Virus record (IMG/VR): IMGVR_UViG_3300044638_003151
Span: 1 to 21,754 of that record
DNA: 21,754 bases
Reading direction: 5' to 3' (one strand)
Source: a virus
In this document: piece by piece, positions 7,460 to 11,660 of the stretch
Position numbering within the stretch: position 1 is the stretch's first letter
Layout: the number at the start of each line of letters is the position of its first letter
Position numbers and translations under genes: made by a program
The notes under the pieces: model-generated
Told to the model about the DNA's origin: nothing
Seen by the model: the letters and a program-made list of their open reading frames with translations, nothing else
Database searches by the model: none

Positions 7460-7586
7460 CTCCTAGTAGTTTTATCAGTTTGTTTACAGATTCTTGATGA
7501 ATCATGTTTGTCAGAAACTCATGGTACTTTTCTGACTTGCACTTGATGACGTATTCAAGCCCGCAGACTTTGCATCTCTTCGGCAT
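7326..7586 (-). CDS. Small Cys-containing phage protein, C-terminal half doubtful
   Basis: The 86-residue frame begins MPKRCKVCGLEYVIKCKSEK, with a CxxC and a further Cys near residue 16, then YHEFLTNMIHQESVNKLIKL. This first half (bases 7460-7586) is convincing and may bind zinc. From about residue 43 onward it overlaps the 7268-7459 gene for 134 bases and becomes Arg/Thr-rich with no clear structure, like a shadow frame. The start overlaps the end of the RusA gene by 32 bases. It may be an intact gene with a long overlap, or the upstream part of a frameshifted gene. Confidence 0.5.
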   Translation of the reverse strand: MPKRCKVCGLEYVIKCKSEKYHEFLTNMIHQESVNKLIKLLGDGVDEGRKTARTLVPNSQIKSRAQRNSPRNIPRRTWLAGTLRLR

Positions 7587-7929
7587 AAGGTTGGATTCTC
7601 ACAATGACTTCGCCCTCTTCCCGGGCTTCATGCCGCTGGATAGATAGGGCATCGATTAGGCTGTCGTCTTCAATGACATCAGCGTGGACTAGGGCATCGA
7701 GCAGCGCCTTCTGGATGTTGTCGAGATCGCGCCGTCTCTTGTCTGGTGGGTACGCATCAATGCTGACCGCAAGCCTGCAAGCGAGATTGTCCCGAGGGAT
7801 TCCCTGCTCAAGTATCCGATAGGATACGGTCTGCCGGTACGCTCTCCCGTCTGCGGAAACCACGATGCGACCGCGGTAGTTGCGCCAGTAGTGGTTAATC
7901 GAGGGAGGCCACGGGAGGACGATACGCAT
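7555..7929 (-). CDS. rusA: RusA-type Holliday junction resolvase
   Basis: The 124-residue protein matches RusA in length and pattern. It has LPWPPSINHYWR near residues 5-16, then PPDKRRRDLDNIQKALLDAL and ADVIEDDSLI. Asp 68, Asp 70 and Asp 88/89 line up with the catalytic acidic residues of E. coli RusA, and Lys 74 is also in place. RusA dimers cut four-way junctions, resolving recombination or replication intermediates before packaging. It overlaps the upstream gene by 35 bases and the downstream gene by 32. It lies in the leftward operon, while the recombination genes lie in the rightward one. Confidence 0.93.
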   Translation of the reverse strand: MRIVLPWPPSINHYWRNYRGRIVVSADGRAYRQTVSYRILEQGIPRDNLACRLAVSIDAYPPDKRRRDLDNIQKALLDALVHADVIEDDSLIDALSIQRHEAREEGEVIVRIQPYAEEMQSLRA

Positions 7930-8212
7930 GATTCATTCTCACGTTACGTTTGAGGATCTGCGCTCGCCCTTCACGGCTCATGCAGATGTTCTGTAGTTTC
8001 TGATAGTCCAGATCGAGCATATCGCAGATCCAGCGCAGGCTTCCGACCTCGTCGTGCGGTGCGTAGATCCAATGCAGAGCAGCTCGAGCATTGCCCTTGC
8101 GGTTGCAGTCGCGGATAGCGAGATAGAGAACGCTCGACCACAGAGCTCGGTACGGTTCGTCGTCGTCGTTGCGCGGGCCTGCCGCGGTAGCCTTATCGAT
8201 TGCGAGGGTCAT
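7895..8212 (-). CDS. Conserved phage protein, function unknown
   Basis: The 105-residue product starts MTLAIDKATAAGPRNDDDEP, has ALWSSVLYLAIRDCNRKG and then RWICDMLDLDYQKLQNICMS. The segment 'W....D..G...WIC..L.LD...L' resembles a short domain found in many phage early-region proteins. There it follows a helical 'AI.D' segment. The function is unknown to me. It overlaps the DUF3310 gene by 20 bases and rusA by 35, so it is part of a coupled run. A DNA-binding role is possible because the C-terminus is basic (RAQILKRNVRMNHAYRPP). Confidence 0.75.
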   Translation of the reverse strand: MTLAIDKATAAGPRNDDDEPYRALWSSVLYLAIRDCNRKGNARAALHWIYAPHDEVGSLRWICDMLDLDYQKLQNICMSREGRAQILKRNVRMNHAYRPPVASLD

Positions 8213-8420
8213 TGCCTGTCATCCAAGTGATCCACCAGATCGCCTTCTGCGCGTCTTGTTCCATCGGGTTGTCCGGCTTTCGTCCTGCTCGAGCGATGTA
8301 TCCCAATGCTGTCAGTCTACAGAACTCGAGAAAATGTTCTTGGGATTTGGCATTCGCTCGCATGAAATCGACGGTCTCGATCTCTTGCTGGTAGTGGTCT
8401 GGATTGATGTGATCACGCAT
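8193..8420 (-). CDS. DUF3310 domain protein
   Basis: The ATG at 8420 was chosen over GTG at 8456 because the domain starts right there (MRDHINPDHYQ) and the start then overlaps the upstream stop by only 8 bases. The 75-residue product has HINPDHYQQEIETVDFM, then CRLTALGYIARAGRKPDNP and QDAQKAIWWITWM. This is the full DUF3310 signature (DH...HY, then KYi.RaGrK and KA.wyl). The domain is common in phages and is often annotated with nucleotide kinase-like proteins. No P-loop is present here, so kinase activity cannot be claimed. Confidence 0.88.
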   Translation of the reverse strand: MRDHINPDHYQQEIETVDFMRANAKSQEHFLEFCRLTALGYIARAGRKPDNPMEQDAQKAIWWITWMTGNDPRNR

Positions 8421-8736
8421 TCTCTTTAGCCCTTTCCCGTAACCGATCGACTCCACGCTGACCGAACAACTGACGCACTAGGCCAACGCAATCGGGATCG
8501 GTCAACACTTTGGCTGCACCCAGTTCGCGTATCAGTTCACCTGCTCTAACCTTGATCGATTCGACATCAACGCCCGGTCTAGCGAGCTTGGCATCGAGTA
8601 GACGCAAGCGATTGAGAGGGTTCTCTGTTACTGCTGTAGCCCAATAGTCTGCTGATGAATGGATAGCGGAGTCTGTACGGTCTGGTACTTTCTTCTCGGC
8701 TTTAGCAGACGGTGAGTAAACGAATTCATCTCCCAT
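8413..8736 (-). CDS. Phage protein of unknown function
   Basis: The 107-residue product starts MGDEFVYSPSAKAEKKVPDR and ends LRERAKENA. The second half is helical and charged (LLDAKLARPGVDVESIKVRA, GELIRELGAAKVLTDPDCVG). No family is recognised and no metal or nucleotide motif is seen. It begins 3 bases after the stop of the DpdA-like gene, and its stop overlaps the DUF3310 start by 8 bases. A link to DNA metabolism is suggested only by its neighbours. Confidence 0.72.
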   Translation of the reverse strand: MGDEFVYSPSAKAEKKVPDRTDSAIHSSADYWATAVTENPLNRLRLLDAKLARPGVDVESIKVRAGELIRELGAAKVLTDPDCVGLVRQLFGQRGVDRLRERAKENA

Positions 8737-8739
8737 GTA

Positions 8740-9480
8740 TCACCCAAAAAGATTGTGGTTTTGATATAGGCCAATGACTTCACGCGACCATTGGCTTGCA
8801 CTAGCGTGTTTCTCGATACGCTCCATCAGAGTGACAGCTCGGGCATATCTCGAGGCCATAGCGTATGGCCCTTTCCATGCTGTATCCATGCCGACGTTGC
8901 GCGCTACATTGCAACTGTCAGCCGATGACAAAGGAACCTTGCTGAATACGCCGGGATCAAGCATCCGCAAACCATGCAACTTGACTTGCGGGATGCCGTC
9001 CGAATCACAGATCACCGACATGGCCTCGTCCAGCCTGTGCCACCAGCGATCGGTTCCAACCGAGGCGTAATCGCCAGATGATCCGAGGGCGATACGAGGG
9101 AACCGCATCAGCCTTTCAAGGCGCTCAAGGGACTCATGGAAATGCCAGACTGGAACTGAAATGAAATCAGGTAGCGGCCAGTCTGCAATGAGCTGATCAT
9201 TCTCCAGCTCGGTACCGTCAATCTTGTCGGGGATGATGCACCAGTCTACCGCTGGGTGCTTGACCCACTTCGCAGCCCATTCAATGTATCCATTAAAATC
9301 GTAATCCTGCTGCTGCCTCCATGCCGTGAATGCACCGTTGTCTAGAACAACTGATTGGCAAATCTCCGCAGCAAGCTCAATCTGTCTTGGCTCTGCATAA
9401 CTGACCATTGCATGGCGAGCTGTAAAACTCTTGATCATGTCAGCGGTTGGAGTCATCGGTGTGCCGTGATAGTGAATCAT
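8740..9480 (-). CDS. DpdA-like (TGT-family) DNA-modification enzyme candidate
   Basis: ATG at 9480, overlapping the upstream stop as ATGA, is preferred to TTG at 9495. The 246-residue product has MIHYHGTPMTP, VVLDNGAFTAWR (Asp 47), DWCIIPDKIDG (Asp 85), VKLHGLRMLDP (residues 166-176) and PLSSADSCNVARN (Asp 188). I recognise it as the phage family now called DeoxyPurine in DNA protein A, a tRNA-guanine transglycosylase relative. Studied DpdA proteins swap guanine in DNA for 7-deazaguanine bases and so protect phage DNA from restriction. DNGAF sits where TGT has its Asp-Gly-Gly-Phe base-binding loop, and Asp 188 is a candidate nucleophile by position. No preQ0 synthesis genes are in the window, so the base may come from the host. 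Activity is inferred. Confidence 0.85.
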   Translation of the reverse strand: MIHYHGTPMTPTADMIKSFTARHAMVSYAEPRQIELAAEICQSVVLDNGAFTAWRQQQDYDFNGYIEWAAKWVKHPAVDWCIIPDKIDGTELENDQLIADWPLPDFISVPVWHFHESLERLERLMRFPRIALGSSGDYASVGTDRWWHRLDEAMSVICDSDGIPQVKLHGLRMLDPGVFSKVPLSSADSCNVARNVGMDTAWKGPYAMASRYARAVTLMERIEKHASASQWSREVIGLYQNHNLFG

Positions 9481-9665
9481 GGAACGTGCTTCCAACGCTT
9501 GCGAGCCATCACATCCTTTACCGCTTTAGGCGTTATTCCGTATCTGCGAGCAAGCTCTTTATCGGTTAATAATGTTCTCAACCTCTGTGCTTTTCTAATC
9601 TTCTTCACAATCTCGACAGTCATAGTTGCCAGAGGATGATCCTCTCCAACCTTACCCCATGACAT
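9477..9665 (-). CDS. Small helix-turn-helix protein
   Basis: The 62-residue product has a C-terminal helix-turn-helix: LTDKELARRYGITPKAVKDV then MARKRWKHVP. This resembles the small DNA-binding motif often attached to HNH nucleases or standing alone in phages. The ATG at 9665 has AGGAG a few bases upstream and is the first well-supported start of the leftward operon. Its stop overlaps the start of the DpdA-like gene (ATGA), so the two are co-translated. It could regulate the operon or bind DNA for its neighbour. No nuclease residues are present. Confidence 0.78.
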   Translation of the reverse strand: MSWGKVGEDHPLATMTVEIVKKIRKAQRLRTLLTDKELARRYGITPKAVKDVMARKRWKHVP

Positions 9666-9697
9666 ATGTATCTCCTGTATATCTTCTGTGTATATAC

Positions 9698-9882
9698 GTC
9701 TAGAACCTGATGACTGATGGTGAACTCTGCACGGGCAGAAGACGGATTACGCCTAATGCGATCGCACAGAGTTGATGACTGACGGAGCCACCCTGCTGCG
9801 AGCTACTTTTGCCGGTTTCCCGGTGCCATTCACGCTTCCTCGCTTACGCCGCGTGTCTAGAGGCTGGCCGCCCCGGTCTAGA
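9698..9882. repeat. Three GTCTAGA sites
   Basis: GTCTAGA occurs at 9698-9704, 9855-9861 and 9876-9882. Each contains the palindrome TCTAGA. CTAG is usually rare in bacterial and phage DNA, so three close copies in a control region may be protein-binding sites. The spacing is not regular, and chance cannot be excluded. Confidence 0.4.
9708..9785. repeat. Direct repeat TGATGACTGAYGG, two copies
   Basis: The 13-base sequence occurs at 9708-9720 (TGATGACTGATGG) and 9773-9785 (TGATGACTGACGG), 65 bases apart and differing at one position. Both lie between the leftward promoter candidate and the first leftward gene. They may bind a regulator, but no function is known. Confidence 0.45.
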
Positions 9883-9956
9883 TTTAGGCCTGTTCTGCGC
9901 GTAGTTTCCCCGTCCAGAAAGGCCGAGGGAGGGAGTGTTTGACAGGAGTAGAACAC
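9753..9956 (-). CDS. Doubtful small ORF in the control region
   Basis: GTG at 9956 opens a 67-residue frame that ends with TAG at 9753. It starts VFYSCQTLPPSAFLDGETT and ends VARSRVAPSVINSVRSH. The composition (Arg, Ser, Thr, Pro) is like non-coding frames. There is no clear ribosome-binding site and no family is recognised. It lies just downstream of the leftward promoter candidate, so a short leader-type gene is possible. It also covers two of the three GTCTAGA sites, which favours a non-coding role. Confidence 0.2.
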   Translation of the reverse strand: MFYSCQTLPPSAFLDGETTRRTGLNLDRGGQPLDTRRKRGSVNGTGKPAKVARSRVAPSVINSVRSH

Positions 9957-9967
9957 TAGCCTACCCT
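9939..9967 (+). promoter_or_regulatory. Sigma-70-like promoter, rightward
   Basis: TTGACA at 9939-9944 is a perfect -35 box. After exactly 17 bases comes TACCCT at 9962-9967, which keeps the three most conserved -10 positions (T, A and final T). Transcription would start near 9974 and run into the terminator at 10020-10046, giving only a short RNA. No gene lies between. It faces the leftward promoter candidate at 9993-10021. Confidence 0.5.
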
Positions 9968-9992
9968 ATCCACACTCACCTACCCTGTGAGC

Positions 9993-10021
9993 AAAGTAGA
10001 TCACCCCGTGTGATCCGTCAA
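9993..10021 (-). promoter_or_regulatory. Sigma-70-like promoter, leftward, with operator palindrome in its spacer
   Basis: On the minus strand TTGACG (10021-10016) is followed after 17 bases by TACTTT (9998-9993). The whole 17-base spacer is a perfect inverted repeat, GATCAC-N5-GTGATC (9999-10015). A repressor bound there would block RNA polymerase. The transcript would start near 9986 and lead to the HTH, DpdA-like and later genes, with a leader of about 320 bases. Confidence 0.5.
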
Positions 10022-10046
10022 GGCCCCGAAAGGGGCTTTGTCGTTT
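10020..10046 (+). terminator. Intrinsic terminator
   Basis: An 8-bp stem including one G-U pair (AAGGCCCC/GGGGCTTT) with a GAAA loop is followed by T-rich sequence (TTTGTCGTTT) on the plus strand. It also sits 11 bases past the end of the repressor gene on the minus strand. In that direction the U-tract is poor, so termination would be weaker. Confidence 0.65.
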
Positions 10047-10056
10047 CTGGGCATCG

Positions 10057-10290
10057 TCAGCCTTTATCAGCCCATCTGCGAGCCGCGGCTATCTGCAACT
10101 GCTTGCGAGCGAGACGGCCTGTAGCAGCCTCTGGCGCGGCTATAAGGCCAAGCTTCCAGCGCAGTACCTGTTTCTCGGGAACGACTCCGTTACGCACCCA
10201 GCGTGATACCGCGGGAGCGGATACACCGAATGCTCGAGCCACTTGTGCTTTGCTGCCGTGAAAGGCAGCGAGTAGGTCATTGGTATTCAT
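10057..10290 (-). CDS. Cro/YdaS-like phage repressor
   Basis: The 77-residue protein has a helix-turn-helix at about residues 12-36: GSKAQVARAFGVSAPAVSRW, then VRNGVVPEKQVLRWKLG. This is the YdaS/Cro pattern found in small phage repressors. The C-terminal part is Ala/Arg-rich, without a peptidase domain, so it is not a LexA-type CI. It is read leftward, away from the rightward early operon, and a TTAAC-N4-GTTAC palindrome lies 13 bases upstream of its start, which fits autoregulation. It probably acts on the other copies of that site at 10388 and 10970. Whether it maintains lysogeny or works like Cro is not clear, since no second repressor is seen. Confidence 0.85.
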   Translation of the reverse strand: MNTNDLLAAFHGSKAQVARAFGVSAPAVSRWVRNGVVPEKQVLRWKLGLIAAPEAATGRLARKQLQIAAARRWADKG

Positions 10291-10299
10291 AGCCTGCCG

Positions 10300-10329
10300 A
10301 TCTTAACCGCCGTTACGGAGAAAAGGCAA
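10300..10329 (-). promoter_or_regulatory. Weak promoter candidate for the repressor gene
   Basis: On the minus strand TTGCCT (10329-10324) and TAAGAT (10305-10300) are 18 bases apart. The palindrome at 10303-10316 fills the end of the spacer and enters the -10 box. The start codon at 10290 is only 9 bases beyond the -10 box, so the mRNA would be almost leaderless. The matches are modest. Confidence 0.35.
10303..10316. promoter_or_regulatory. Operator candidate 1 (TTAAC-N4-GTTAC)
   Basis: TTAACCGCCGTTAC is a near-perfect inverted repeat just upstream of the repressor start codon at 10290. The 14-base site differs by one base from the copy at 10970-10983. It probably lets the repressor control its own synthesis. 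Confidence 0.6.
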
Positions 10330-10377
10330 AGGGAATATGCACGGCAAAATATGTACCTATTTTTTCTGGTTGGATGG

Positions 10378-10404
10378 TTGCAAGGGCTTAACTTGTGTTA
10401 ATCT
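10378..10404 (+). promoter_or_regulatory. Promoter candidate for the rightward operon
   Basis: TTGCAA (10378-10383) and TAATCT (10399-10404) are separated by 15 bases, which is short. The spacer holds the palindrome at 10388-10401, as in the better promoter at 10959-10986. It lies 38 bases before the ATG at 10442. The box matches are weak, so the position rests on the shared design. Confidence 0.35.
10388..10401. promoter_or_regulatory. Operator candidate 2 (TTAAC-N4-GTTAA)
   Basis: TTAACTTGTGTTAA is a perfect 5-4-5 inverted repeat in the divergent region between the repressor gene and the rightward operon. It shares its half-sites with the copies at 10303 and 10970, and is well placed to repress the rightward early genes. 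Confidence 0.6.
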
Positions 10405-10413
10405 TCACCCATA

Positions 10414-10428
10414 CCAGCACGGTGCTGG
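10414..10428 (+). promoter_or_regulatory. Perfect palindrome in the leader of the first rightward gene
   Basis: CCAGCACGGTGCTGG is a perfect 7-1-7 inverted repeat. The Shine-Dalgarno sequence CAGGAGA of the 10442 gene follows at once. As RNA it can form CCAGC/GCTGG with a 5-base loop. It could be a protein-binding site on DNA or a leader hairpin affecting translation or mRNA stability. Confidence 0.5.
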
Positions 10429-10441
10429 CAGGAGACGCAAC

Positions 10442-10726
10442 ATGACTAAAAGTGAAAAAGCCTACGTTGCTTATCGCGCTTATCTCGACAAGTTCAACGC
10501 CGCGCATCCGAACAACGACCAGTATCGCCCGCAAGTGGTGTCCGAATGGCAAATGCCTTCTACACAAGACGCGGAAGATATTGGCGGTGCGTATTTATTG
10601 ACCGATGGCCGCGTCACGAAAAAAGCGTTTTCTGGCAATTATTGTGTTTGCCACATTTACCCGTCACGCGAGGCTTTCGTAAATTTCAAACAGCCGCTTT
10701 CAGTCAACCAGTTCTATTACTGCTAA
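10442..10726 (+). CDS. First gene of the rightward early operon, function unknown
   Basis: ATG at 10442 follows CAGGAGA at a good distance. An in-frame start at 10337 would put coding sequence across the operator and promoter region and is rejected. The 94-residue product starts MTKSEKAYVAYRAYLDKFNA and contains YRPQVVSEWQMPSTQDAEDI, GGAYLLTDGRVTKKAFSGNY and a Tyr/Phe-rich C-terminus. I do not recognise a family. As the first gene after the control region it may be an early host-takeover or regulatory protein, which is an inference from position. Confidence 0.75.
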   Translation: MTKSEKAYVAYRAYLDKFNAAHPNNDQYRPQVVSEWQMPSTQDAEDIGGAYLLTDGRVTKKAFSGNYCVCHIYPSREAFVNFKQPLSVNQFYYC

Positions 10727-10740
10727 TACAGGAGATTCAC

Positions 10741-10941
10741 ATGAGCCGCTATACCTACGTCGAACATCCCGCCCACGAAGTCTTGCACCCCGTTGTGTTT
10801 GACTCGGCCCTGCGCATTACTTCCCAGCAGCGCGTCGATGTCTACGAGGGCGACACGCTGGTTCGCGCCTTCATCCACAACGCATGGCATGACTGCAATG
10901 GTCGGCTGGTGCGGTACACCACGGACGAGGTGGCGGCATAA
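10741..10941 (+). CDS. Small early phage protein, function unknown
   Basis: ATG at 10741 has AGGAGATT 4 bases upstream and lies 14 bases after the previous stop. The 66-residue product is MSRYTYVEHPAHEVLHPVVF, then ITSQQRVDVYEGDTLVRAF and WHDCNGRLVRYTTDEVAA. It looks beta-rich. A longer in-frame start at 10546 overlaps the previous gene and is rejected. A GC-rich hairpin follows the stop, so this gene may end the first short transcript. No family is recognised. Confidence 0.72.
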   Translation: MSRYTYVEHPAHEVLHPVVFDSALRITSQQRVDVYEGDTLVRAFIHNAWHDCNGRLVRYTTDEVAA

Positions 10942-10970
10942 GCCGCCCCTCCCGGGGCTTGACTCTTTCT
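10942..10970 (+). terminator. Possible terminator overlapping the next promoter
   Basis: A stem GCCCC/GGGGC with a TCCC loop (10945-10958) is followed by T-rich TTGACTCTTTCTT. It comes directly after the stop of the 10741-10941 gene. The same T-rich stretch carries the -35 box of the next promoter. The tail is not a pure T-run, so termination may be partial. Confidence 0.45.
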
Positions 10971-10986
10971 TAACCGACGTTACGAT
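10959..10986 (+). promoter_or_regulatory. Promoter of the 11014 operon with operator in its spacer
   Basis: TTGACT (10959-10964) and TACGAT (10981-10986) are 16 bases apart. The operator-like TTAACCGACGTTAC (10970-10983) fills the spacer and enters the -10 box. The predicted start is about 20 bases before the ATG at 11014. This is the best-looking rightward promoter and should be blocked by the bound repressor. Confidence 0.65.
10970..10983. promoter_or_regulatory. Operator candidate 3 (TTAAC-N4-GTTAC)
   Basis: TTAACCGACGTTAC matches the site at 10303-10316 at 13 of 14 positions. It sits between the -35 and -10 boxes of the 10959-10986 promoter, which is a classical place for repression. Confidence 0.62.
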
Positions 10987-11013
10987 ACGCACATAACAAC
11001 ACGGAGATACGAG

Positions 11014-11205
11014 ATGAACAACGCATGGTGCTTTCAATGCCAAGTCGCCGAAGCCATCTGCGACGATTACTGCGTCGCCTGCGAGATCGCCTTCTTCCAA
11101 GCTAACCCGGACGAGCAGCCGGATCTGTTTGAGCAAGTCGAGCGTGACCCGGTTCGCTTCGCCGCTTGGATTCCCGTAGTCAAGGCTTTGCAGGAGGCCG
11201 CATGA
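11014..11205 (+). CDS. Small zinc-finger-like early protein
   Basis: The 63-residue product starts MNNAWCFQCQVAEAICDDYC and continues VACEIAFFQANPDEQPDLFE. CxxC pairs near residues 6-9 and 20-23, with an extra Cys at 16, suggest a zinc-binding domain. The C-terminal half is acidic then helical. ACGGAGAT upstream gives a good ribosome-binding site, and the stop overlaps the next start as ATGA. It is the first gene after the operator-controlled promoter, so it may help regulate or act early. No known family. Confidence 0.75.
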   Translation: MNNAWCFQCQVAEAICDDYCVACEIAFFQANPDEQPDLFEQVERDPVRFAAWIPVVKALQEAA

Positions 11206-11378
11206 ACGACATCGCCTATCGCGCCGAACTCGAGCGCGTCATCCGAGATCTAATCAAGTTCGTCGACAACAAGTCGCTCGACCCGATTATCGAGCAGTCG
11301 GTCAAGTACGCCTATTCGATGGGCAAGACCGACGGGTACGCCGCTGGCGTACAGGCCGTTGCGGGAGACCAGCGATGA
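11202..11378 (+). CDS. Small early phage protein, function unknown
   Basis: ATG at 11202 overlaps the upstream stop and follows CAGGAGG. The 58-residue product is MNDIAYRAELERVIRDLIKF, then VDNKSLDPIIEQSVKYAYS and MGKTDGYAAGVQAVAGDQR. It is mostly helical and charged, with no catalytic motif. A start at 11166 is open but lies within the previous gene. Its stop is overlapped by the start of the next gene (ATGA). Confidence 0.7.
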   Translation: MNDIAYRAELERVIRDLIKFVDNKSLDPIIEQSVKYAYSMGKTDGYAAGVQAVAGDQR

Positions 11379-11494
11379 AGTCTCCTTGGCCGCAGTTCAT
11401 CGGGATCGCCCTGCTGTTTTTACTAGCCGCTGCCCTCGACCCCTGTGGCGACGGCGGTTGCACACAACAAGAGGAGATACAAAGCCATGAGTGA
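11375..11494 (+). CDS. Tiny membrane-anchored protein candidate
   Basis: ATG at 11375 overlaps the previous stop as ATGA and opens a 39-residue frame ending at 11494. The product starts MKSPWPQFIGIALLFLLAAA, a short basic end plus one hydrophobic segment (residues 8-21), then DPCGDGGCT and an acidic tail. It looks like a small inner-membrane protein or a signal-anchored peptide with two cysteines. The next start codon at 11487 lies within its last codons. The size makes it uncertain. Confidence 0.5.
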   Translation: MKSPWPQFIGIALLFLLAAALDPCGDGGCTQQEEIQSHE

Positions 11495-11660
11495 CCTCGC
11501 GCCTTGGGGCAACGACGACCAGAGTTGGTGGCAGCAACAGGATCAGGAGCTCGCCGAGCGTGACGAGCAGGATCGCATCGCCGCCTGCGATCGAGCCCTT
11601 GCCGAACTGAACGCCGTCATCGAAGACGAACTCAACAAGATCTACGGGAGCCTGTCATGA
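11487..11660 (+). CDS. Small acidic helical protein, function unknown
   Basis: ATG at 11487 follows GAGGAGAT at about 9 bases, which decides the start over an in-frame ATG at 11445. The 57-residue product is MSDLAPWGNDDQSWWQQQDQ, then ELAERDEQDRIAACDRALAE and LNAVIEDELNKIYGSLS. It is acidic, Gln-rich at the start and probably helical. Its stop overlaps the start of the annealing protein gene as ATGA. This adjacency suggests a helper role in recombination, not shown by any motif. Confidence 0.7.
   Translation: MSDLAPWGNDDQSWWQQQDQELAERDEQDRIAACDRALAELNAVIEDELNKIYGSLS

Larger units (their letters stand above)
9974..10046 (+). ncRNA. Possible small structured RNA of about 73 nt
   Basis: A transcript from the promoter at 9939-9967 to the terminator would contain three hairpins in a row. 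They are CTCAC/GTGAG (9975-9991), GATCAC/GTGATC (9999-10015) and the GC-rich terminator stem (10020-10039). Promoter, structure and terminator together are what a small RNA gene looks like. The middle inverted repeat also fits a DNA operator in the opposing promoter, so the RNA reading is only one option. Confidence 0.25.
9666..10056. promoter_or_regulatory. Leftward control region between the HTH gene and the repressor gene
   Basis: This 391-base stretch holds no convincing gene. It contains two face-to-face promoter-like sequences (9939-9967 and 9993-10021), a palindrome that fills one of their spacers, a terminator hairpin (10020-10046), a 13-base direct repeat and three GTCTAGA sites. Together these mark it as the control region of the leftward operon. 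A weak reading frame at 9753-9956 is listed separately. Confidence 0.7.

Noticed and set aside
9666-10056. A phage attachment site or replication origin
   Set aside because: No integrase is present, and the repeats are too few and irregular for an origin. Promoter and operator elements explain the region better.
10337-10441. An N-terminal extension of the first rightward gene
   Set aside because: It would cross the palindromes and the ribosome-binding site, and the extra residues look like non-coding sequence.
10723-11136. A 137-residue minus-strand frame across the 11014 promoter
   Set aside because: It is antisense to two small genes and the promoter, with no start signal or recognised family.
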